A program made the translations under genes and the position numbers. The notes below the pieces were generated by a model. That model searched no databases. It saw nothing but the letters and a program-made list of their open reading frames with translations, and was not told where the DNA came from. Below are positions 7,994 to 16,455 of a stretch of 35,753 bases of DNA, one piece after another. Source of the DNA: CAYPHA01 sp964410215 (GTDB lineage Bacteria > Calditrichota > Calditrichia > Calditrichales > CAYPHA01). The DNA is taken from NCBI GenBank assembly GCA_964410215.1, contig CAYPHA010000045.1:1-35753 (forward strand), in the 5' to 3' direction. How positions within the stretch are numbered: position 1 is the stretch's first letter; each line of letters begins with the position of its first letter.

Positions 7994-8074
7994 AACCTTG
8001 TTACTCAGCTTAGATAAGGTAAAGGATTTATGATTAATTAACGACTGTAATTTTTAATAGGGAAGTATAACACT

Positions 8075-8946
8075 TTGAAAAAAAAATTATCAATCGGCCT
8101 GTTGTTTGTTTTTATTTTATTTTTTGATATACTGATGTCAGCATCAAATAGAGATGAAAAATTACAGTGGTGGCGGGATGCTAAATTTGGTCTTTTCATT
8201 CACTGGGGCCCGTCCAGTATCAGCGGTACGGAAATTAGTTGGTCGCGGATCGGTCACCCCTTCGACCACCAGGGGTCCCGCCAGGTAGTTCCCCCCGGGG
8301 TGTACGACACTCTTTTCAAGCAGTTTAATCCGGTCCGCTTTAATGCCAATCAATGGATGGAACTGGCTGAACAGGCCGGTTTTAAATATGTCGTTTTCAT
8401 CACCAAACACCATGACGGTTTTTCCATGTGGCCAACCCGGCAGAAACGTTTTCCGACCGATTCCAGCCTTCCGGAACATTATAGTATTGCCGACACGCCT
8501 TTCAAAAGGGATATTTGTAAAGAGATAGCCGATGCCGCTCATAATTACGGTCTGAAACTGGGATGGTATTATTCGACACGGGACTGGACCCATCCCGATT
8601 ATCTTGTCGGGGATAATCAAAAGTACAACACGTATTATGAAGAGCAGGTAAGGGAATTACTGACAGATTATGGCCAAGTGGACATCATGTGGTTCGATCA
8701 TGTGGCGGGCAACTGGAGCGATTACACATTCCAGCGCCTGTTCAATATGATGTACGAACTGCAGAGCGATACTCTGCTGGTCAATGACCGGGCCGCACGG
8801 TTTATCAGAAAAACAGAGGATGAACCTCCCGGCGAGGCTTTATCTGAATCAGTGCAGGGCGATTTCGACACGCCGGAACAGAAATAGCACTCCCTGTTGA
8901 AAACCGCGATGAGATAGATTCCATAATTGAGCTTATGGTGAAATAG
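8075..8946 (+). pseudogene. GH29 alpha-L-fucosidase, inactivated by internal deletion
   Basis: The open part (8075-8887, 270 codons, TTG start, signal-like leader LLFVFILFFDILMSA) is a clear GH29 N-terminal half: FGLFIHWG, ITKHHDGFSMW, KLGWYYS and the nucleophile D208 in VDIMWFDH. It stops at GDFDTPEQK, just where the next gene reads WDFTTPEQF. In the frame starting at 8887 the sequence reads ALPVENRDEIDSIIELMVK and stops at 8944-8946. This matches the extreme C-terminus of the neighbouring GH29 (LLLPINKPNVEIPVIELYIK). So roughly 170-175 codons, which should include the acid/base region and most of the beta-sandwich, were deleted with a change of frame. The remnant peptide should not be a working fucosidase. 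Confidence 0.85.
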
Positions 8947-8971
8947 AAACAGATTCGTATAGGAGTAAGTC

Positions 8972-10363
8972 ATGCAAAGTAGATCTGGATTAATGAAACA
9001 TGCAATACTAATTATCCTGCTTGTAAGTTTGCTATCTCAGATTAGCTATTCACAAACCAATAAGATTTGGGATGAAACAGAGGCCCAGAAAAAAGAGCGA
9101 ATGGCTTGGTGGACAGAAGCACGGTTTGGAATGTTTATCCACTGGGGATTATATGCCCAGGCAGCCAGACATGAATGGGTGAAGAAGCGTGAACGGATTT
9201 CTGAGGAGGATTATCAGAAGTATTTCGAATTGTTTAATCCCGATTTATTCGATCCGGTTGAATGGGCAAAAAAGGCTAAAGCCGCAGGAATGAAATATGC
9301 CGTGATTACCTCCAAACACCACGAGGGATTCAATATGTTTGCATCGGAATATACCGGTTATAATATTATGAATACCCCTTATGGAAAGGATATTATCAAG
9401 GAGTGGGTGGACGGTTTCAGATCCGAAGGCCTTAAAGTAGGTTTCTACTATTCACTGATCGACTGGCACCACCCTGAGTATACAATCGACCGGGTACATC
9501 CTCAGAGCGCGAATACTCAAGAAGAATATGACGAACTTAATAAGGATCGCGATATGAGGATTTACCGCAAATATCTCAGAAATCAGGTTCGCGAAATTCT
9601 AACCAATTACGGCAAGATTGATATTCTCTGGCTCGACTATTCGTTCCCGGGCCAGTTTGGGAAAGATCGGGATGATTGGGGTTCGGTGGAACTGCTGAAA
9701 ATGGTTCGCAAACTTCAACCCGATATTCTTGTCAACGACCGTGCCGACCTGAAAGATTATTGGGGAGGCTGGGATTTTACAACTCCCGAACAATTCAAGG
9801 TTCAAAAATGGCCTGAAATTGACGGGGAAAGAATCCCATGGGAAACCTGCCAGACCTTCTCCGGTTCCTGGGGATATTATCGGGATGAATATACCTGGAA
9901 GGATACTAAGCAATTGCTTGTACTGTTGATTGAATCAGTCAGTAAAGGTGGAAACCTGCTGTTGAATGTAGGTCCCACAGCAAGGGGGACCTTCGATGAC
10001 CGGGCTGACAAAGCATTATCTGAAATGGGGAGATGGATGAAATACAATAGCCGTTCAATCTATGGCTGCACCCAGGCACCCGATGAATATACTGCACCTG
10101 ATCATACCCTATTAACATTCAACCCGGAAACTAACAGGCTCTATATACATCTTCTTGATTACCCGTTGAAAAACTTTTTGTTAAAGGGATTTGGAGACAA
10201 GGTGAAATACGCTCAGTTTTTACACGACGCCTCTGAGATTAAAATGGGGAAGCCTTACGGGCACTGGGTCCAACAGGAAACGACTGAAAACGATATTAAC
10301 CTTTTGCTGCCCATAAACAAACCAAATGTTGAGATCCCGGTGATAGAATTGTATATAAAATAG
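8972..10363 (+). CDS. Alpha-L-fucosidase, GH29 (secreted)
   Basis: This is a full-length GH29 enzyme of 463 residues. A signal peptide (KHAILIILLVSLLSQISYS) is followed by the TIM barrel: FGMFIHWGLY (fucose-binding His), ITSKHHEGFNMF, KVGFYYSLIDW and the nucleophile D222 in IDILWLDYS. WETCQTFSGSWGY (E291) is the likely acid/base region, and GGNLLLNVGPTARG closes the barrel. A C-terminal beta-sandwich follows from about residue 355. It should release alpha-L-fucose in the periplasm or outside the cell. The start at 8972 is fixed by AGGAG at 8961-8965. It lies 25 bases after the remnant tail of the preceding GH29, so the two probably arose by duplication or modular gain. E291 as acid/base is inferred by position only. 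Confidence 0.93.
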   Translation: MQSRSGLMKHAILIILLVSLLSQISYSQTNKIWDETEAQKKERMAWWTEARFGMFIHWGLYAQAARHEWVKKRERISEEDYQKYFELFNPDLFDPVEWAKKAKAAGMKYAVITSKHHEGFNMFASEYTGYNIMNTPYGKDIIKEWVDGFRSEGLKVGFYYSLIDWHHPEYTIDRVHPQSANTQEEYDELNKDRDMRIYRKYLRNQVREILTNYGKIDILWLDYSFPGQFGKDRDDWGSVELLKMVRKLQPDILVNDRADLKDYWGGWDFTTPEQFKVQKWPEIDGERIPWETCQTFSGSWGYYRDEYTWKDTKQLLVLLIESVSKGGNLLLNVGPTARGTFDDRADKALSEMGRWMKYNSRSIYGCTQAPDEYTAPDHTLLTFNPETNRLYIHLLDYPLKNFLLKGFGDKVKYAQFLHDASEIKMGKPYGHWVQQETTENDINLLLPINKPNVEIPVIELYIK

Positions 10364-10463
10364 ATGTGTATTGTCTGGATGGGCAGTAATTGGACTTTGG
10401 TATCAGTTCAATATTCCCTTAATTAGAATGTGGCTGTAAAGGTATTATAATGGGGTAATAAAT

Positions 10464-11489
10464 ATGAGCAGGATCATCTGTATTATGTTAATTTCGGTTT
10501 TTTTCTGGGCATGTGCATCAGATTCAAGTAAGATATCTACAAAAAAGATAGATGATGAAATCCGCGCACAGCAATTAAAGGATATGAAATTTGGCATGTT
10601 CATCTGCTGGTCGTTCAGTACCTTTTCCGGTCAGGAATGGACGCCGACTCTGGATAAGGATGCCTCTTATTTCTCCGCTACGGGATGCCATACCGATCAA
10701 TGGTGTAAAACCGCGAAGGATGCCGGTATGGGGTATATCCTGTTTCTGTCCAAACACCACGATGGTTTTTGCCTGTGGGATACCGAAACGACCGATAAAA
10801 AGGTAACAAACAGTCCAATCGGCATCGATGTGCTGGCGCAATTGCGAAAATCATGTGATAAATATGGAATCAAACTGGCCCTTTATTTTTCAGAAGGCGA
10901 CTGGAACTGGCCCGGGGCGGTTGACGGTAAAGGACACAACGCCGGCGCCGGTAAAAATCCTGAACTGAAAAAAGCGCAGTTAAAAGAACTCTGCACGCAA
11001 TACGGTCCCATTGAATTTTTCTGGATGGATCACGCTGTCGGCGATGGCGGACTGAACCATCCGGAAACCGTCGAATGGGTGCACCGGTTCCAACCCAATT
11101 GTTTTGTCGGATTCAACCATGGTGAACCGGCCGGCAGACTGTCTCTGCGGGAAATGGGCACACCGGGGCCCATCGGTGATGCCAGTACAACCCGCTATAA
11201 TAAAGAAGCGGAAGAAAATTACAAGGGCTATCTCGTAGCCGAATTCACCTATCCGATCTTACCTCCTCATGAAGGTGGTGCCATGTGGTTTTATTCATTA
11301 CCTGAACATGACGAGCTGTGTCACCAACCTGAAAAAGTCTTTGAGGACCACCGCGGTGCCGTCGAATATGGTAATATTTTTTCCATCAATGTCGGACCGA
11401 ATTATGAAGGTAAACTCCGGGATATCGATGTAAAAACATTGACCAAAGTCGGAGAAATGATCCGGGACTGGAATCATCAGGTCGAATAG
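10464..11489 (+). CDS. GH29-like fucosidase family protein, barrel only, FIHWG changed to FICWS
   Basis: The 341-residue protein has a hydrophobic leader ending in FFWACASD, possibly a lipoprotein signal with Cys at residue 17, though the lipobox is weak. The GH29-type barrel is evident from KFGMFICWS, FLSKHHDGFCLWDT, KLALYFSEGDW, the nucleophile-position D189 in IEFFWMDHAVGDGG, and IFSINVGPNYEGKL at the end. The fucose-contacting His of the usual FIHWG motif is Cys here, and the C-terminal beta-sandwich of typical GH29 enzymes is missing. It is therefore a distinct subfamily that may use another sugar. About 100 bases separate it from the full-length fucosidase, and all three GH29 genes run in the same direction. 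Confidence 0.82.
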   Translation: MSRIICIMLISVFFWACASDSSKISTKKIDDEIRAQQLKDMKFGMFICWSFSTFSGQEWTPTLDKDASYFSATGCHTDQWCKTAKDAGMGYILFLSKHHDGFCLWDTETTDKKVTNSPIGIDVLAQLRKSCDKYGIKLALYFSEGDWNWPGAVDGKGHNAGAGKNPELKKAQLKELCTQYGPIEFFWMDHAVGDGGLNHPETVEWVHRFQPNCFVGFNHGEPAGRLSLREMGTPGPIGDASTTRYNKEAEENYKGYLVAEFTYPILPPHEGGAMWFYSLPEHDELCHQPEKVFEDHRGAVEYGNIFSINVGPNYEGKLRDIDVKTLTKVGEMIRDWNHQVE

Positions 11490-11535
11490 GGGATTGATTA
11501 TAATTCGCTTTAAAGCGAGCAAGCCGATCCCCTAT
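11486..11535. repeat. Long interrupted inverted repeat after the third GH29 gene
   Basis: Outer arms ATAGGGGAT (11486-11494) and ATCCCCTAT (11527-11535) enclose an inner perfect palindrome TCGCTTTAAAGCGA (11505-11518). The left arm overlaps the TAG stop. There is no T-run after the structure, so it would be an unconventional terminator; a processing or mRNA-protecting hairpin is equally possible. Confidence 0.6.
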
Positions 11536-11627
11536 ACCCTTGGATAGTTCCAACTTAGTATAGGAGATAGAGTAATAGATTAAAAGTGAACCTGTCTTTC
11601 GTTCATGTTTATAGGAAGACTTTTACC

Positions 11628-11707
11628 TCACCAGGATAAATCCTGGTGATGGTACAAGGGAAGAACGAATCGATAACTTTGTACGATCACCAGCTTTTAA
11701 GCTGGTG
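11628..11707. repeat. BIME-like pair of inverted REP-type hairpins
   Basis: The first unit (11628-11656) is identical over 29 bases to the repeat at 4758-4786. About 25 bases on, a second hairpin has arms CACCAGCTT (11688-11696) and AAGCTGGTG (11699-11707). Its left flank TTGTACGATC is the reverse complement, with one mismatch, of the first unit's right flank GATGGTACAA. Two REP units facing each other with conserved flanks form a bacterial interspersed mosaic element. The spacer 11490-11827 otherwise holds no gene. Confidence 0.75.
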
Positions 11708-11827
11708 TAAAAGGCGGCCAAAATGTATAAATATCAGAGGAGACAGGACTGATAGCGCTAATTTACAACACTACTTGTTAAAGGGAAAAGGTTAAGATAG
11801 AAAATAGATAAAACGAAGAATCAATCA

Positions 11828-14800
11828 ATGAAAGCAATACGCATGAAACCCTGTTTTAATTTTTTTATTGCACTATTCTTCGCACTGGTGGCAACATCAG
11901 TGAATGCACAGGAAATAAAGATCATTGAAGCCCCGGAGTTTTATCAACTCTATGCCAGGGATGCAACAGACAGTGCTGAAGTCGTAATCACAGGCCGTGT
12001 TAAAGGTAACGGCCGTGTCGGGGACTTGTCTTTATACGTCTATAAAGATGGAAAACGTTATGACCATCAGAAATACAGCATGAATGGTGAGTCATTTGCT
12101 TTTTCATCGCGTATTCATTCCGGGTTACACTCTTTTCGATTTGAACTTTATCTGGAAAAGGATGGACGCGACAGCCTCTGTTATATGGCCGATAGTGTCG
12201 TGTGCGGCGATGCCTACATCATTTCCGGACAGTCGAATTCCCATGCCAGCAGCAGTCTGTCTACCTACAGAAGCCCCTATTGCCGGAGTTTCGGTGTAAA
12301 AACAGGCTATGAAACCTATACGGAAGAGGACAAACAGGTGCGCTGGGGACGGGCGACCGGCAATGGACCCGGACTGGAAGGCGTGGGGGGATGGTTTACC
12401 AAAATTAACTACGGTGTCGGCGTATGGGGTATGGAGCTGATGCGGCTTATTGTGGAAGAATATCAGGTGCCGGTCTGTATCATCAACGGCGGCAGCGGTT
12501 CTTCGTCCATCAGAGAAAACATGCTGTACCCGGAAATTTCGTCCCTGGAAACCAGTTTCGGCAGACTGGCCTACCGGATCGATAAGGCCGGCTTGAAGGA
12601 CCGTGTAAAAGCTATCCTCTGGCACCAGGGGGAAACCGATTCGGATCAACGCTACGCAGCATACAGGGATGACTTTGATGTGTTGCTGAATGATTGGAAA
12701 CGCGTATATACAGGATTACAAAAAATCTATTTATTTCAACTGCATCCGGGTTGTGGCGGCGATTTTCAATCGGAGTTCCGGGAAATACAGAACACCATCG
12801 CGGATCATTATGATATGGTGGATATCATGTCCACCAGTAATGTTTTAGGGCATGATGGTTGTCACTTCACATACGAAGGTTACCTCGCATTTGCACACAG
12901 GATATTTCCGTTACTAGCCCGTGATTTTTATGGTGAACAATATGATCACACTATTACACCGCCTGAATTAATCAGCGCTTCTTACAGCAGGGAAGCAATA
13001 AACAAGGAATCTAAAATTATCCTTACGTTTGATCAGGACGTCAAGTTCAAAAATTCTCTGGAAGTAAATGGGAAAACCCACTATTTGAGAGATCAATTCT
13101 TTTTAGGAAAAAACAGTGAGGATCCGTTAATGACCAATCAAGTGAAGACGTTTATGGGCTATGGTAATAAATTATTTATCAAACTGAAGGATAACGAACG
13201 CTATAATCTGATAACCTACCTGCCCGGAAAATACTATATGAATACAGATGAGATTTATAACGGTCCCTGGATCAGAGGCAGTCAGAATAACCTGGGCGCG
13301 CTCAGCTTTGATCGCAGAGAAATAGAGATCACATCTTCCAATAGACATTTTGTACCGGACAGTATGATGACTTATAAAACAGTGACTGATAAAAAAGGAA
13401 ATCCTTCAGACCTTAAGCTGCATGTTTTCTTCCCTGAGAACTATCATCCGGTCCAGAAGCGCCCGGCCATCGTGTTTTTTTTCGGTGGAGGATGGAACGG
13501 CGGCTCGCCGGATCAGTTCTACCCGCATTGCGATTATCTGGCTTCCAGAGGTATGGTGGCCATATCGGCTGAATACCGCGTAAAATCCAGAAATAATACG
13601 TCCCCGCGCGAATGTGTTAAAGACGGTAAATCGGCCATAAGGTGGATCCGGCAGAGTGCGGCAGATTTAGGAATCGATCCTGATAAACTGGCAGCAGGCG
13701 GGGGCTCCGCCGGTGGGCAGGTGGCCGCAGCAACCGGAACGGTAAAGGGATTTGAGGAGGAAGGCGAAGACCAGAGTATCAGTTCCCGACCCAATGCGCT
13801 GGTCCTGTTTAATCCCGTTTTCGATAATGGTCCGGAAGGATATGGATATGACCGGGTTAAGAATTATTGGAGGGCGTTTTCACCACTCCATAACCTGAAT
13901 TCGAACACGCCCCCCACTATCGTATTTCTGGGCACCAATGATAAACTGATTCCGGTGTCAACAGCCGAGAAATATAAACAACAGATGGAAACAAATGGCC
14001 GGCGATGCGACCTGCATGTCTATGATGGCCAGGGTCATGGTTTCTTTAATTTCTGGCACAAGGCATATTATAACAAGACCGTGATAGAAATGGATCGGTT
14101 CCTAATTTCATTGGGCTACCTGGAAGGCGAACCAACAATTGCAGATGATTGGGAGGACACCATATTTAAAGACTATGATATTGACACGTTTACCTTTAAG
14201 GGACGGGAAGCAAGGGTCGTTTTTCCGCATAAGAGCAACGATAAGAGAAACTGGATCTGGCGGGCACGGTTCTGGGGCCATGAACCGCAAACTGATATCG
14301 CCCTGCTGGAAATGGGTTTTCATGTGGCCTATGTGGAAGTCGGCGGGCATTTGGAAATGAAGAGGCTGTTAAGATCTGGGATGATTTTTACGCTTTTGTA
14401 ACAGATAAATATCAACTGAATAAAAAAGTGGTTCTGGAGGGCATGAGCCGCGGCGGACTGATCCTTTATAACTGGGCGAACCGGAATGCGGACAAGGTAG
14501 CTGCCATTTATGCGGATGCACCCGTTTGCGATTTCAAAAGCTGGCCCGGGGGAAAATGGACTGGTACCGGTTCTGAAACGGAATGGCAAAAATGTCTGGA
14601 AGTCTATGGAATGACGGAAGAAGAAGCCCTCGTATTCAAAGGGAATCCGGTTGATCATATGGAAAATATAGCGAAGGCCAGAGTTCCTATCTTACATGTT
14701 GTTGGAAATAAAGACAAAGTTGTACCCGTCTCGGAGAATACCGCTGAATTAAATAGAAGGCTCGAATCACTTGGCTGGACAATGATGGTGATTCACAAAT

Positions 14801-14910
14801 CCGAAACTGGGCACCATCCTCATTCGCTCAAAGATCCTAAACCCATCGTTGACTTCATATTGAATAATACCAAAAATATGATGCGTGAAATATCTGGAAA
14901 GCCTGAATAA
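11828..14910 (+). pseudogene. SASA/CE6-type esterase fused to two alpha/beta hydrolases, split by an apparent one-base deletion
   Basis: A secreted multidomain esterase with signal peptide to about residue 27 (VNAQ). Domain 1, about 30-370, is an SGNH/SASA carbohydrate acetylesterase: nucleophile S136 in SGQSNS, ILWHQGETDSDQ, and D343/H346 in HDGCHF. An Ig-like linker follows. Domain 2, about 520-760, is an alpha/beta hydrolase: oxyanion FFGGGW, S627 in GGGSAGG, D705 in GTNDK, H737 in GQGHGF. Domain 3 starts near 775 and stops early at 14401. From about 14347 the next frame continues as FGNEEAVKIWDDFYAFVTDK, EGMSRGGL (nucleophile Ser), GNKDKVVP and TGHHPHSL, to 14910. Adding one T at 14350-14352 would join the frames into about 1027 residues. 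Domains 1 and 2 would still be made. Sequencing error, mutation and programmed shift are all possible. Confidence 0.85.
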
Positions 14911-14969
14911 ATAAGAACCAGATTTAATTTAATTAATTTGAAGGTTTTAAAAAATTGGAGTAGCTATAG

Positions 14970-16262
14970 ATGTCCGAGCGTAATATTCAATTAATGCATC
15001 CCAGCGATCAGATTATCATGATCATCGACCGTATTTACAAAAAAGGATTGACGACCACGTCCGGTGGTAATATTTCCATCTATGATGAAAACGGTGATAT
15101 CTGGGTGACGCCATCGGGAATCGATAAGGGATCCCTGACACCGCGCGATATCATGTGCGTGAAAAGCAGCGGCGAAATCATCGGTCCGCACAAACCGTCA
15201 CTGGAATACCCTTTTCATAAAGCCATCTATGAACGGCGTCCGGATATCAAGTCGGTGGTCCATGCCCATCCGCCGGCCCTGGTTTCCTTCAGTATTGTTC
15301 GCCAGATTCCCGATACCAGCGTCATTCCACAGGCCAGGAGGGTGTGCGGTCCTATCGGATACGCCCCTTACAGGATTCCCGGAAGCGAGGAACTGGGCAA
15401 TGAGATAGCTAAACAATTCGAAAAAGGATTCAAAGCGGTGATTATGGAAAATCATGGTGCCGTGGTCGGCGGATCCGATGTGATCGAAGCCTATGAGCGT
15501 TTCGAAACCCTCGAGTTCTGTTCGCGGACGATCATTAATTCCAAAATAATCGGTTCTCCTCATTTTCTGACCGATGAACAGCTCAAAGCATTCGATGACC
15601 AGATTCCCCGGGATATTGCAGTGATGGATCGTGTTGATTACCCATCGGATGAAAAGGGGATCCGGAACGACATTAAAAGGATGGTCCGCCGCGCCTGTGA
15701 CCAGGGGCTGATGATGAGCACCTATGGTACGGTATCGGTTCGCTGGAAAGGGGACGATTTCCTGATCACGCCAACCGATGCCACCCGCTGGGACCTCCAG
15801 CTGGAAGATATCGTGCAGATTAAAGGTGGTAAAAGTGAGAAAGGCAAGACACCGAGCCGTTCCACCTGGCTGCATCAGAAAATCTATGAACGCCATCCTG
15901 ACATAAATGCCATCATACTCACGCAGCCCGAATATATCATGGCATACGGTGTATGTCGCCGGAAACTGGATGTTCGCACTATACCCGAGAGCTGGCTCTT
16001 CCTGCAGGACCTGGAGAATGTCCCTTTCGGAAGCCATTTTACCAATAATGACCGCATTCCTGAACTGATATCTAAAAATAATCCGGGTGCCATCATAGAA
16101 AACGATTCGATTCTTATGACCGGTAAATCACTGCTGCAGGCTTTCGATCGCCTGGAAGTGGCGGAATTCAGTGCAAAATCGCTGGTGATGGGAAGGGCGC
16201 TTGGCAGTTTCTCTCCAATGAATCAGACGGAAATCGAGGAGCTGAAAAGAGCCTTCTTTTAA
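14970..16262 (+). CDS. Tandem class II aldolase/adducin-domain protein (L-fuculose-phosphate aldolase-like)
   Basis: The 430-residue protein has no signal peptide and contains two head-to-tail aldolase/adducin domains. The first (about 10-200) keeps the Zn2+ site and catalytic acid of fuculose/rhamnulose-phosphate aldolases: GGNIS, E79 in SLEYPFH, H98 and H100 in VHAHPPA, and H162 in MENHGAVV. The second (about 230-425) shows the same fold (ITPTD, LHQKIYERHPDI), but the His pair is TQ (ILTQPEY), ENHG is ENDS, and the catalytic Glu region is RSTW. It is a degenerate copy, perhaps structural. After secreted fucosidases, cleavage of fuculose-1-phosphate to lactaldehyde and DHAP is the natural guess, but substrate is not readable and no fucose isomerase or kinase is present. 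GGAG precedes the ATG; it follows the esterase by 59 bases. Confidence 0.85.
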   Translation: MSERNIQLMHPSDQIIMIIDRIYKKGLTTTSGGNISIYDENGDIWVTPSGIDKGSLTPRDIMCVKSSGEIIGPHKPSLEYPFHKAIYERRPDIKSVVHAHPPALVSFSIVRQIPDTSVIPQARRVCGPIGYAPYRIPGSEELGNEIAKQFEKGFKAVIMENHGAVVGGSDVIEAYERFETLEFCSRTIINSKIIGSPHFLTDEQLKAFDDQIPRDIAVMDRVDYPSDEKGIRNDIKRMVRRACDQGLMMSTYGTVSVRWKGDDFLITPTDATRWDLQLEDIVQIKGGKSEKGKTPSRSTWLHQKIYERHPDINAIILTQPEYIMAYGVCRRKLDVRTIPESWLFLQDLENVPFGSHFTNNDRIPELISKNNPGAIIENDSILMTGKSLLQAFDRLEVAEFSAKSLVMGRALGSFSPMNQTEIEELKRAFF

Positions 16263-16319
16263 CGAGGATTAATATTAGCCTGGTTCATTTATAAACATTT
16301 TAAGAAAAACATCCCCCTT

Positions 16320-16337
16320 CCCCCTTTGATAAGGGGG
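16320..16337. repeat. C-run/G-run hairpin in the aldolase-GH141 spacer
   Basis: CCCCCTT (16320-16326) and AAGGGGG (16331-16337) form a 7-bp stem with loop TGAT; a further CCCCCTT precedes it at 16313-16319. No T-tract follows, so it is more like a dispersed palindromic repeat than an intrinsic terminator. Nothing else is evident in 16263-16455 apart from the ribosome binding site of the next gene. Confidence 0.55.
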
Positions 16338-16455
16338 AACTAATCCCTTGTTATTTCTTAAGTTATGGAAAATGTTATCAATTTTCATGAATGATTCAGG
16401 TTAGGTTAAAACAGATAAAATAGTATCTTTGTGTTTAAAGATGAGGAACCATCAT

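Noticed and set aside
15198..16037. A 279-codon minus-strand frame inside the tandem aldolase gene
   Set aside because: Antisense shadow of a gene with clear aldolase motifs; no start context and no family resemblance.
16313..16337. C-run/G-run hairpin as a terminator for the aldolase gene
   Set aside because: No T-tract follows, so it is listed as a palindromic repeat only.
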